Shown here piece after piece: positions 1-7,408 of a DNA stretch of 13,775 nt. The first letter of the stretch is position 1; every line of letters begins with the position of its first letter. The translations under genes were made by a program, and so were the position numbers. Under the pieces are notes generated by a model. The model was not told where the DNA came from. It was given only the letters and a program-made list of their open reading frames with translations, and searched no databases. This DNA comes from Euryarchaeota archaeon UBA124 (GTDB lineage: Archaea > Thermoplasmatota > Poseidoniia > Poseidoniales > Poseidoniaceae), in the NCBI GenBank assembly GCA_002502215.1, contig DAPT01000112.1, forward strand, positions 27,912 to 41,686. The letters are read 5' to 3'.

Positions 1-873
1 GAGGTAAAATGTGTCTTGCATCTCTCGAGCAGGGTGATCTTGGGGAATGAACAATGCATCCATGTTCCAACCTGCGGTTTGAACATAATCGTCAACGAGT
101 TCCGAGAAGCCCATTTCCAAAAAGATCCGTCGGATGCGTTCGATTAATTCTTGCATCGGATGTGATCGTCCTGTTCGAGGTGTAGCAGATTCAAGCGTCA
201 CGTCGAAGGATCGAAACTCCGCATCCTTCCAATCGCCTGATTGCAGCAATTCAGGCGTAATTTCCGAAATTTGTTTTCGCTCATCCAGCCCGTCATTTGA
301 CATTGCCTTTCCTGTTTCGGTGAGTTTCCATGTTCGACTCCGATGTTCGATGACCTCGATCAATTCTTTTCGTCCTTTGAAGTGTGATAGAAGACGCTCA
401 GAGAGATCGTCCTCGTCAGCGGGAAGCGATGCAAGGAACATGTTTCGTGCTTGCAACTCCGACTTCAGCAAGGACGGATCTTCGCACACAAAGCTTCCAG
501 AGTCGAGTTGGACTCCGAGTTTTTTGAGGAGTCCTATTCCTGGACCCGCTTCATGACGCTCAAATTTTGCTTGAAGTTTGGCCATTGTGGGTTCATCTTG
601 GGACGAAATCCACGACCAAAGTCGCTCTTCAAGCAATCCATTTGCGATTGCATTGTGACCCTCTTGACCCGGATGGATTGTTCTCCGAACAGTCTCCTGA
701 ATCTCGACGACGCCCTTGTCGCACAGACCTTGGCCAGCGCCGACTGCAACAGCTTGATCGTTCCAGTCGCAAGCATCCATGATTCGATCAAGTGTGTGAA
801 CATCGCTTGGTGCGACGAGCATTGAACGCAGCATCCGCCGTTCAGGATTGGTGAGTTCAACCCCATCGGTCAT
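1..873 (-). CDS. pheS: Phenylalanine--tRNA ligase alpha subunit, 5' part (3' end cut by window edge)
   Basis: This is the alpha subunit of the cytoplasmic alpha2beta2 enzyme that charges tRNA-Phe with phenylalanine. The minus-strand frame is open for 291 codons from ATG 873 to base 1 and continues outside the window. The N-terminal part (about 1-190) has the winged-helix-like repeats of archaeal/eukaryotic-type PheS, including GLLEERLWSW near 79-88. ITPELLQSGDWKDAEFRSFDV-like linker features lie at about 205-225. The class II catalytic core then starts with HPMQELIERIRRIFLEMGF (238-256, motif 1), followed by WNMDALFIPQDHPAREMQD (269-287, start of motif 2). These last segments are diagnostic. 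The start is well fixed: an in-frame TGA lies at 906-904 and ATG 873 is the first start after it. There is no clear Shine-Dalgarno site. It lies 56 bases downstream of the mscS stop on the same strand, so the two may share a transcript. The rest of the catalytic core and the partner gene pheT are not in view. Confidence 0.95.
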   Translation of the reverse strand, partial: MTDGVELTNPERRMLRSMLVAPSDVHTLDRIMDACDWNDQAVAVGAGQGLCDKGVVEIQETVRRTIHPGQEGHNAIANGLLEERLWSWISSQDEPTMAKLQAKFERHEAGPGIGLLKKLGVQLDSGSFVCEDPSLLKSELQARNMFLASLPADEDDLSERLLSHFKGRKELIEVIEHRSRTWKLTETGKAMSNDGLDERKQISEITPELLQSGDWKDAEFRSFDVTLESATPRTGRSHPMQELIERIRRIFLEMGFSELVDDYVQTAGWNMDALFIPQDHPAREMQDTFYL

Positions 874-929
874 GCTGTTGCCAACGACCCAAAGGGTTTC
901 AATTCACCGCCAAAAATGAGGCAGAAGCA

Positions 930-2225
930 TCAGTTGCCATCTCGGTCGAATTGAGACAGGAGTGTGTTGAGTTCCCGCTGACGATCTTCAAGGGCCGTCC
1001 GATCTTTCTTGCTCAAATCAGGATCCTTCAGTTTCTCGTTGATTTCTTCAATCTCTGAACGAGCGTTGAGTCGAGATTCGTCAAGTTTCTTCCGTTCTCG
1101 AACCATCTTACGCTTTGCACTTCGTTGTTTCGTAACCTCTGCTTGTTCGTAGACACTGTCGGACAATTCAACCGACGTTGGGAATGGAATGTTAATGTTC
1201 TCTCTTCCGAATTGCTCATCGATGTTTCGCAGAAGCCAGTCTCTTGCAACATATTCGTCGCTGTAATCCTCTACCCATGTGTACACGCGGAAAACCTTTG
1301 CAAAGTCAGCGAGTTCATGAAGAAGGATTCTTGGCTCTGGTTTTTCAATAACATAGGGACATTCCTTTGCAAGTTGCAGGAGGGTGTATTTCACGTGATC
1401 AATGTCTTCTCGATAATCAACGCCCACGTCTAGAACGATGGAGATGCGACGAGCAACGCCATCGCCACCTCCGCGTGCGTGGTTGGTTACCTTTGATTGG
1501 ACAAGCGTATTGTTTGGAATAACGACGAGTCGTTCATCACGATCGAGAACTTTTGTCGAAAGAATGCCGACGGAAACGACGGACCCCCACGTCCCCTCGA
1601 CCTCGATTCGGTCGCCAACTTCGAACGGTCGATCGATTGCAAGCAAGAAGGAGTTAACGATGTTTCCAAGTGTTTGCTGAACAGCCAAACCAATAATCAA
1701 TGAGAAAACTGCAAGCGATGCGAGGATTCCGAACAATTCGATTCCAAGTTGATTCAGTGCGAAGTAAAGTCCAGCAAACCAAACAACGGTTCGCAGGAAG
1801 AAGACGATAATTGAGTTGCTACCAGAGACCGTGACGCTACCCTGGGCGCTAAATTGGTCCATGAGAACCGGTATCAAATGCTTAATTGAAACACTGAGGA
1901 TCGAGGCGCTAAGAATAACATAAAACGCTGCGAAAAGAGGTTCTGAGGTTTCATACGTTGAACTCGAAGTGCCCAAAATCCAGCGAATAGCAAGCCATTG
2001 CGAACCGATCGCCAAGATGAGCGCATAGGTTCGATTTGCTAGCGGACGATGGAGGTAATCGTCCCAGTCCGCTTCTGTAGAGGTAACAAAACGCCACCAA
2101 GGTCGGATGAGGGCGTATTTTGCTACAAAAAGCGCTAGGGCAATCAAAACAATGGCGATAGCCAAACGTATGTAATCGTTTAGAGCATTGATTTCATCAA
2201 GGTAGTCCCGGTAATCCACAAGCAT
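930..2225 (-). CDS. MscS-family mechanosensitive ion channel
   Basis: This is a small-conductance mechanosensitive channel of 431 residues that would open under membrane tension and release solutes during osmotic downshock. Hydrophobic segments lie near residues 19-40, 66-84, 96-115, 137-158 and 162-198. The last is the pore-lining TM3 type, rich in Gly/Ala and ending in GLAVQQTLGNIVNSFLLAI. It runs into the MscS beta domain (FEVGDRIEVEG at 201-211, VVIPNNTLVQSKVTNHA at 234-250) and an alpha/beta C-terminal domain ending in the typical INIPFPTSV (344-352). An added, highly charged tail (about 362-428) rich in Lys, Arg and Glu is probably a coiled coil. Extra N-terminal helices relative to the three of E. 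coli MscS are common in the family. Start ATG 2225 is supported by a TATA-like box about 30 bases upstream. The gene is divergent from the desaturase, which suggests (by inference) that both serve membrane homeostasis. Confidence 0.92.
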   Translation of the reverse strand: MLVDYRDYLDEINALNDYIRLAIAIVLIALALFVAKYALIRPWWRFVTSTEADWDDYLHRPLANRTYALILAIGSQWLAIRWILGTSSSTYETSEPLFAAFYVILSASILSVSIKHLIPVLMDQFSAQGSVTVSGSNSIIVFFLRTVVWFAGLYFALNQLGIELFGILASLAVFSLIIGLAVQQTLGNIVNSFLLAIDRPFEVGDRIEVEGTWGSVVSVGILSTKVLDRDERLVVIPNNTLVQSKVTNHARGGGDGVARRISIVLDVGVDYREDIDHVKYTLLQLAKECPYVIEKPEPRILLHELADFAKVFRVYTWVEDYSDEYVARDWLLRNIDEQFGRENINIPFPTSVELSDSVYEQAEVTKQRSAKRKMVRERKKLDESRLNARSEIEEINEKLKDPDLSKKDRTALEDRQRELNTLLSQFDRDGN

Positions 2226-2252
2226 CCCTGAGCAAATTCCGGAGATGTTTCC

Positions 2253-2260
2253 TATAAAAG
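2253..2260 (-). promoter_or_regulatory. TATA-like box of the MscS gene
   Basis: Read on the minus strand this is CTTTTATA, preceded by a purine-rich GGTATC stretch that could serve as the TFB-recognition element. Its centre lies about 31 bases before ATG 2225, so transcription would begin within a few bases of the start codon and give a nearly leaderless mRNA. It is assigned by sequence and spacing only. Confidence 0.5.
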
Positions 2261-2327
2261 GATACCACCTATTGATGGATACCAGCCCACCAGAAAATCA
2301 AGGATAGAGCAAATTGTCGTGTTGTAT

Positions 2328-2335
2328 CTAAATAA
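2328..2335 (+). promoter_or_regulatory. Possible TATA-like box of the desaturase gene
   Basis: CTAAATAA in an AT-rich patch (TATCTAAATAAGATAG) about 43 bases before ATG 2375. A start of transcription about 26 bases downstream would leave a leader of roughly 15-20 bases. The match to the archaeal TATA consensus is only fair. Confidence 0.35.
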
Positions 2336-2374
2336 GATAGACAACATCAAAGAGTCTGTGGTCTCCGAAAAGAC

Positions 2375-3532
2375 ATGGAACAATCCAAATCGATCAACAT
2401 CATCAACTCGTCATTCCTTGTCGGAATGCCACTCCTTGCATTGATTAGCGTGATTTTTTACTCGCTTCAATACGGCATCTCGTGGGTTGAACCTGTCATC
2501 TTTGTCGCTTTTTATTTGGCATCCGGCCTCTCAATTACCGCAGGTTATCACCGATTGTTCAGCCATCGTACCCACAAAGCAGCATGGCCAATGCGCTTGT
2601 TTTACGCTCTTTTCGGTGCGGCAGCATTTCAGAATTCTGCAATCAAGTGGTGCAGTGACCATCGCAGACATCACTTGAAGACCGACCAAGAAGAAGACCC
2701 TTACACCGTCAAAAACGGATTCATGTGGGCACACATGGGCTGGGTTATGGTCGACCAAGGAGAAGAAATCGTCGAACACGTTGATGATCTGCAGGAAGAC
2801 AAAATCCTCGCTTGGCAAGATCGAAACATCTTCCTGATTGGATTCTTGGTAGGAATTGTCATGCCTGGTATTGTAGGATTGCTTGCTATCGGCGGCATTC
2901 ATGGATTCCTCGGTGGTCTGATTTACGGTGGATTCCTTCGTGTCGTGATTGTTCACCACGCAACGTTCCTCATCAATTCAGCAGCCCATACGTGGGGAAC
3001 CCAGCCGTATTCAACTGCTAACACATCACGGGACTCACCAATTCTCTCGTTCCTCACATTCGGGGAAGGATACCACAATTTCCACCACACATTCCAAGCA
3101 GACTACAGAAACGGGCACAAGTGGTACCACTGGGATCCGTCCAAGTGGTGGATTCAGCTCGCATCGTGGTTTGGGATGACGAAGGACTTGCATCGTATCC
3201 AAAAGAAATCAATCGAAACACAGCGAATGAAGACTGCATTTGAGAACAACGCAAAACCATCCGAGGTTTCGAACGAAATGCAAGTCAAACTCAAGCAATG
3301 CCTTCAGCAAATGCGCAAAGGATTCACTGACCTAATGAAGCGCAGAGATGACTACAAAGCAGCGAAGTTGGAACGTAAAAACGAATCAAAAGAGGCTTGG
3401 AAACTCACCAGAGGAGAACACAAGGCTCGCATCAAACAATGCAAGGTTCGTATTGCACAGGCGCGATTGGAATTCAAGCACATCATGCAATCGCTGAAGA
3501 TACGTGACCCGGCTGCAGTTATAGCAGCATGA
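2375..3532 (+). CDS. Acyl-CoA/fatty acid desaturase (membrane di-iron, delta-9 type) with lysine-rich C-terminal tail
   Basis: This integral membrane di-iron enzyme is expected to insert a cis double bond into a saturated acyl chain using O2 and an electron donor. All three histidine boxes of the stearoyl-CoA desaturase family are present: HRLFSH (59-64), HRRHH (96-100) and HNFHH (234-238). The extra ligand motif NSAAH (201-205) and the family sequence GEGYHNFHHTF (230-240) are there too. Hydrophobic pairs lie near 13-33 and 38-58, and near 150-172 and 174-200. The desaturase fold ends near residue 270. The remaining roughly 110 residues form a Lys/Arg/Gln-rich, probably helical cytoplasmic tail not needed for catalysis. 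No fused cytochrome b5 or ferredoxin domain is seen, so reductant must come from elsewhere. The stop lies one base from the stop of the convergent lipoprotein gene. Family assignment is firm; substrate is unknown, and acyl desaturation is unexpected in an organism with isoprenoid lipids. Confidence 0.93.
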   Translation: MEQSKSINIINSSFLVGMPLLALISVIFYSLQYGISWVEPVIFVAFYLASGLSITAGYHRLFSHRTHKAAWPMRLFYALFGAAAFQNSAIKWCSDHRRHHLKTDQEEDPYTVKNGFMWAHMGWVMVDQGEEIVEHVDDLQEDKILAWQDRNIFLIGFLVGIVMPGIVGLLAIGGIHGFLGGLIYGGFLRVVIVHHATFLINSAAHTWGTQPYSTANTSRDSPILSFLTFGEGYHNFHHTFQADYRNGHKWYHWDPSKWWIQLASWFGMTKDLHRIQKKSIETQRMKTAFENNAKPSEVSNEMQVKLKQCLQQMRKGFTDLMKRRDDYKAAKLERKNESKEAWKLTRGEHKARIKQCKVRIAQARLEFKHIMQSLKIRDPAAVIAA

Positions 3533-3533
3533 A

Positions 3534-5033
3534 TCAGTAGAGCGGCATTAATTCCCCATCTGCAAGATAGAGGCTTGGGCCATCAGCAAGATAGTACACA
3601 GCTCCTCGTCCGTCACGGGAATCCGAGGCAGTAGCGTTTGGGTTGGTCGCACAATCACCTGTGCAACCATCGGCAAATGCCACGTAGACACGACCTTGTC
3701 GATCGATGTGCAGGTCGTTGAAGTCGAGCAGATTGCGGTTTGAGCCTCCAATGTCTCTGCAATCACCGGAGTTGAGGCAAATTGAACCAACCTGGACAGG
3801 ATCCTCTGTCACTCGATATGTGTGGAAAATTGGGTTCTCATCCAAAGCATTGAGGCTGTAGGTGATGTAGAGATGATAGGTTGCATTGTTCGGTGCGTAG
3901 TGTGCGTTTCCATTCCAAGGGTTTCCATCGATGTCGGATTCATTCAACATCTCTGCGTTTTCGCTTCCAAGATAGGTAATGGCAATTCGGCCGGGATCAC
4001 CTGCATCGGTCTGTGGAAACACAGTCGATATGACGCCTTCAGGCGATATGCGGATGCTCTCCTGTTCCCAAGACTCACCCGAATCGATCGATCTCGACAT
4101 GTAGACGCCTTCATCTGCTCCAGTCCATATGTGATAGGCGTTGGATTCCGAGTCGGTGGATACCTCTGAATTCTTTCTTGGGTTTGGCGTGTTCACGTCA
4201 ACTCCCATGTTTCGTTCAAACCAAGAGAAACCGTTGTCTTTCGAAACGATAACTGTCGGAGTTGCTACTCGAGGGGTAACGTAAACAGTGCCATCAGGGG
4301 CGGTAGAGATTGCTCCGTGGAGACCACCGTTTGTGGTCGCAAGACCGATAATTTGCCCACCTGTTTCGAAGGTTGCACCTCCATCAAAACTGGTGAAACA
4401 GAAAATACCAGCAATTTTGTTGTAGCAGTAATAGACGGCAGTTTCGTAAAATCCGCTTGTGAATTGACCAAGGGCACCGTAGCCTGAATCGGTCCATGGC
4501 CCACTTGCCAACTTGATGTGGTCATTGAGCGGTGTTGTTCCCGAGTCGTGAGGGTTGCCCATCCAGGTTTCTCCATCGTCATCGCTCCAGCAAATCCAAG
4601 ATGTTTCCAAACCAATCATTTGTACGCCAAAGACGCGGTCGGTGATCGGATCAACCCACCCATATGGGTCGCTTGTTGTTGGCGAGCATTGCACTGGGTC
4701 TTGGGTTTCTTCCCAGCTCTGTCCACCGTCGCAAGAGCGCATAACTTTCTCCATGGCAATAAAGAAAATACAGCCGCTTGAGGTGATACCGATGCTCGGT
4801 TCCTTGCCGGTTTCACCGACATCGCTGAATTGGAAAATCATCTCTAAGGGAGAGACATCAAGCGATGCTCCGGTTTTGTCGGTTACAAATATTCGAGGTT
4901 CTTCAACAGCCACCGGTTCTGGCTCAACAACAACCTCATCCTCTCCGAAACAACCCGAAAGCGAGAAGGTGGCCATCAATAAAGCAAGAACAACTGCCTT
5001 TGTGCGCATGACCATGCCTGTCACCCGAGACAT
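3534..5033 (-). CDS. Secreted lipoprotein with Asp-box (BNR) beta-propeller
   Basis: This is an exported, lipid-anchored protein. From ATG 5033 it has 499 residues. A short basic N-terminus and a hydrophobic stretch end in the lipobox LSGC, followed by an acidic linker (EDEVVVEPEP). Five Asp-box repeats of the form S-x-D-x-G-x-T/S-W/F follow: SCDGGQSW, SDDDGETW, SFDGGATF, SKDNGFSW and SIDSGESW (residues about 100-107, 150-157, 215-222, 264-271, 315-322 from this start). This pattern marks a sialidase/BNR-type six-bladed propeller. I do not see the RIP motif or the arginine triad of true sialidases, so enzymatic activity is uncertain; glycan or peptide binding is equally possible. The reading frame extends to a TTG at 5063. 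ATG 5033, 5015 and 5009 all fit, and 5009 would place the lipobox Cys at residue 20. Several cysteines (SGC, WICW, CLNSGDC, CTGDC) may form disulfides outside the cell. Function is not recognised. Confidence 0.82.
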   Translation of the reverse strand: MSRVTGMVMRTKAVVLALLMATFSLSGCFGEDEVVVEPEPVAVEEPRIFVTDKTGASLDVSPLEMIFQFSDVGETGKEPSIGITSSGCIFFIAMEKVMRSCDGGQSWEETQDPVQCSPTTSDPYGWVDPITDRVFGVQMIGLETSWICWSDDDGETWMGNPHDSGTTPLNDHIKLASGPWTDSGYGALGQFTSGFYETAVYYCYNKIAGIFCFTSFDGGATFETGGQIIGLATTNGGLHGAISTAPDGTVYVTPRVATPTVIVSKDNGFSWFERNMGVDVNTPNPRKNSEVSTDSESNAYHIWTGADEGVYMSRSIDSGESWEQESIRISPEGVISTVFPQTDAGDPGRIAITYLGSENAEMLNESDIDGNPWNGNAHYAPNNATYHLYITYSLNALDENPIFHTYRVTEDPVQVGSICLNSGDCRDIGGSNRNLLDFNDLHIDRQGRVYVAFADGCTGDCATNPNATASDSRDGRGAVYYLADGPSLYLADGELMPLY

Positions 5034-5090
5034 AATGACCTTACGCAACAATACAGCGCTCAAAAGTATCCAAACCAGGCGTCATGCCGG

Positions 5091-5111
5091 GTCTTGCATG
5101 CTTGTCTTGCA
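5091..5111. repeat. 8-bp direct repeat in the lipoprotein/EF-hand divergent region
   Basis: GTCTTGCA occurs at 5091-5098 and again at 5104-5111, thirteen bases apart, with the palindrome GCATGC between them. It lies in the 163-bp gap between the divergent lipoprotein and EF-hand genes, upstream of the lipoprotein start. It could be a regulator site or chance. The TTTAAA at 5126-5131 nearby could act as a TATA element in either direction. Confidence 0.3.
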
Positions 5112-5165
5112 GCATTTCGCTCGAGTTTAAAGCACCTATTTTCTGGACCATTTCGAGTCAGGAAG

Positions 5166-5172
5166 ATTTATT
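5166..5172 (+). promoter_or_regulatory. TATA-like box of the EF-hand gene
   Basis: ATTTATT centred about 28 bases before ATG 5197, the spacing expected for a leaderless archaeal transcript. There is no Shine-Dalgarno sequence before the ATG (GACCGACAATC), which fits leaderless translation. Confidence 0.4.
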
Positions 5173-5196
5173 CAACGCAAGGCTCGACCGACAATC

Positions 5197-5475
5197 ATGA
5201 GCGACGAAGATACGTGGACTGTCGATGAGGCCATTACAAACCTAAGAAATGCTATGAAAGACAGCGGCCAAACCGCAGAAGAAGTGTTTGCATCGATTGA
5301 TGCCAACAGCGATGGAGAAATCAATGGCCCGGAATTGTACAAGGGCCTGATTGAACACCTTGGCGATCATCTGTCTCCTGGACAAATTTCCATGATCATC
5401 AACGCTTTGGATTCGAACGAAGACAACAGAATCGATGTTGCAGAGTTGTCTGCTGCTCTGAGCGAAGAGGAATAG
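5197..5475 (+). CDS. Small two-EF-hand (calmodulin-like) protein
   Basis: This is a 92-residue acidic soluble protein with two calcium-binding EF-hand loops. Loop 1 is DANSDGEINGPE (35-46), with ligand positions D35, N37, D39, E41 (backbone), N43 and the bidentate E46. This is a canonical loop. Loop 2 is DSNEDNRIDVAE (72-83), with D72, N74, D76, D80 and E83. It has Asn in place of the usual Gly at position 6, which is tolerated but may lower affinity. Flanking helices are amphipathic, and there is no signal peptide or membrane segment, so a cytoplasmic calcium sensor or buffer is likely. It is a paired EF-hand lobe, half the size of calmodulin. It is divergent from the Asp-box lipoprotein gene. 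No partner is evident from the sequence, and the target is unknown. Calcium binding by the first loop is well supported by motif; the role as a sensor is inference. Confidence 0.9.
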   Translation: MSDEDTWTVDEAITNLRNAMKDSGQTAEEVFASIDANSDGEINGPELYKGLIEHLGDHLSPGQISMIINALDSNEDNRIDVAELSAALSEEE

Positions 5476-5622
5476 GTACCGTTTCGTAACCGTATCGACA
5501 TTCTTGCCAATATCTTCCATTGCTTCACCAGCAAGTGCTGCCATCGCAGATTCACTCGATGCTTCGCATATTTCAGGAAGTACTCCTAAATGAGTACCTC
5601 GATCTTGGGCCGATTGTTGAAA

Positions 5623-7377
5623 TCAGTCACAGCACGACTTGTCAAGTGCATCTTGAGCACAGAAGCAGGTCTTCGCTGGAACGATATCTGCTCGAGAACT
5701 TCGCTGCTTGAACAGTGCTGTAATGGCTGCAAGTTCATCCGGTGCATCTCCACGAGCCTCAAGACAGAGTTTCAGACCGAGTAGGCCCCACATGTTGTCT
5801 TTCCAGAGTTTGATGTCGGCTCGATAAACCTCCTCCGCTTCCTCGACGTGACCCTGCTCGAGGAGCAACGCACCGAGAATATGGCGGACCGGTTGCATTT
5901 GACCCCACGGTTCGTTGTATGCGAGGTTGAGCGAGAGATCAACACCACGGCGCAACTCATCGAAGGCTGCAGTAAAGTCATGTACCTCTCCGTTTGCCTT
6001 CGCCAAGAATTGTCGGCGGTATTCGATTTCAGCCTCAAGGATCGAAGCATTGACATTGAGGATTGAAGGGCCCTCACTTGGATCTTGATACATGAAATTG
6101 TTGTGCATCAAACGACCGGCGAGCGCAGGGTTGGCAAGGGCTTCGTTGAACAAGACTTGTTCCGCCTCGGCTTCAGGGACCATGCCCTTGGAAGCGTATG
6201 CCACACCACGAGCGTAGTGTTGTGTCGCAATGGTAGCAGGGAAGACATCCTTGTCATCGTACATTGGCTCAGCCAAGATTTCGTCCCACTTACCGAATCG
6301 AATCATGACGTGCCATGGCATGGTCACGTAGGATTCTAGGAAAATAGCTCCCATTGGAATAATTCCAGCGAGCATAAATTGAGCGCCGCCATTTTCGTCT
6401 CCAGCAGGTAGTGTATCGACTGCCTTCCTTGCGTACTTTAGAGCGGTCTCATACTGACCATCGAACATAGCGCACCAAACAACGAAGTGGTGGTTATGCA
6501 TTCGGTAAAACTTGTAGAATTGGGATTCGTTTCCAGTAAGTTCAACGTAGCGATCATCCGCTTCAACGGCTGCAATGTTGCATTCAATGGCTTCTTTCCA
6601 CTGTCCAACCCATGCGTCGATGTGTGAAGGCATGTGGACCAGATGACCAAGACCAGGCATTCGTGTACGAAGTACATCTGCTGCAGGAAGGGCTCGCTCA
6701 GGGAACGGAGAGAGTTCCAATGCGTGACAGTAGAGGTGGCACAGAGCAGGATGGACCTTGGCTTCTTCGCTAGCCTCAAACGCATCTTCCATAATCCTAA
6801 CGAGGAGAAGTGTGTTGTCATCCGCAGGCGTTATTTCGCCGGTTGCCGTGTTTTTGTCCCATAGTTGCCAAGCCTTGAGATTCATCAAAGCTTCAACATA
6901 AATTGCAGTTACATCGAGATTGCCACTGTACTTTTCGTACAACGGTGCCATTGCTTCAGCAAACGCAACGTTGAGTTCTGGGTCGTTCCCCATGTTGAGG
7001 ACGGTTGGGTCTGCTGCATCTCTTGCTTCTTCGGAGTGACGGGTTGAGAGTGCGCGAATCAAGTCTTGCTCAAGTTCTGAGCAGTGGTCCATTACTTTCA
7101 GTGCCTGTTGAATTGGATCGTATCCTGAGCCAAGTCCCGGTGACCAGTTGTAGTTCGAGGAGACACAATAGGCAATTCCCCACCATGCCATAGCACAGTT
7201 CGGGTCGAGTTCTGTACAAGCCATGAAGCAGGCAATGGCTTGTTCGTGGTTGTAATTGAGCATGTGGCCAAAGGCTTCAACAAACATTTTTCTTGCTTCA
7301 TCATTAGCGCAGGTAATTGTTTCAGCAAAGGCGTAATTGGAAGAATCTCCAAAGTCATAGTCATTAGGGGCATACAT
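5623..7377 (-). CDS. Large TPR-repeat protein with histidine- and cysteine-rich motifs
   Basis: This 584-residue, predominantly helical protein has tetratricopeptide-like repeats. One lies near residues 28-70 (ANDEARKMFVEAFGHMLNYN then HEQAIACFMACTELDPNCAMAWWGIA). Others lie near 255-320, 385-420 and 495-545 (EQGHVEEAEEVYRADIKLW). It has no signal peptide or membrane segment. Histidine-rich motifs, CHLYCHALE (about 213-221), GHLVHMPSHIDAW (244-256) and MHNHHFVVW (293-301), fall in the middle. The last 16 residues carry four cysteines (TCFCAQDALDKSCCD). I associate the MAWWGIA and HMPSHI pattern with a bacterial/archaeal family of uncharacterised TPR proteins; a metal-binding or scaffold role is only inference. 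The first possible codon is TTG at 7380, immediately followed by ATG 7377, which I take as the start because a TATA-like box stands about 28 bases upstream. Start-to-start distance to the divergent membrane protein gene is only 30 bases. Confidence 0.85.
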   Translation of the reverse strand: MYAPNDYDFGDSSNYAFAETITCANDEARKMFVEAFGHMLNYNHEQAIACFMACTELDPNCAMAWWGIAYCVSSNYNWSPGLGSGYDPIQQALKVMDHCSELEQDLIRALSTRHSEEARDAADPTVLNMGNDPELNVAFAEAMAPLYEKYSGNLDVTAIYVEALMNLKAWQLWDKNTATGEITPADDNTLLLVRIMEDAFEASEEAKVHPALCHLYCHALELSPFPERALPAADVLRTRMPGLGHLVHMPSHIDAWVGQWKEAIECNIAAVEADDRYVELTGNESQFYKFYRMHNHHFVVWCAMFDGQYETALKYARKAVDTLPAGDENGGAQFMLAGIIPMGAIFLESYVTMPWHVMIRFGKWDEILAEPMYDDKDVFPATIATQHYARGVAYASKGMVPEAEAEQVLFNEALANPALAGRLMHNNFMYQDPSEGPSILNVNASILEAEIEYRRQFLAKANGEVHDFTAAFDELRRGVDLSLNLAYNEPWGQMQPVRHILGALLLEQGHVEEAEEVYRADIKLWKDNMWGLLGLKLCLEARGDAPDELAAITALFKQRSSRADIVPAKTCFCAQDALDKSCCD

Positions 7378-7401
7378 CAATTTTAGATATTTTGTACCTT
7401 A

Positions 7402-7408
7402 CATATAA
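7402..7408 (-). promoter_or_regulatory. TATA-like box of the TPR-protein gene
   Basis: On the minus strand this reads TTATATG, centred about 28 bases before ATG 7377, the spacing of a leaderless archaeal promoter. It touches the ATG (7408) of the divergent gene. In turn, TTTTAGATA at 7381-7389 is correctly placed (about 24 bases) to be the TATA element of that divergent gene. Confidence 0.5.

Noticed and set aside
534..866. 110-codon minus-strand frame at the left end
   Set aside because: It is a shadow of pheS, which reads through the same stretch in another minus-strand frame and matches PheS motifs up to the window edge.
2531..2959. 142-codon minus-strand frame inside the desaturase gene
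   Set aside because: It is antisense to a gene with complete histidine boxes. The translated sequence is Ser/Thr-rich with no domain pattern.
4555..5130. 191-codon plus-strand frame antisense to the lipoprotein gene
   Set aside because: The opposite strand encodes a lipobox and five Asp boxes. This frame is low-complexity Ser/Thr without recognisable features.
5242..5544. 100-codon minus-strand frame over the EF-hand gene as a separate gene
   Set aside because: Most of it is antisense to two clear EF-hand loops. The only start is internal. It is kept only as the post-stop open-frame observation.
5623..5625. TGA of the TPR gene as selenocysteine codon
   Set aside because: No SECIS-like structure was evident by eye, the context is not a known selenoprotein family, and selenocysteine is restricted to few archaeal groups. 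The Cys-rich end looks like a natural C-terminus.
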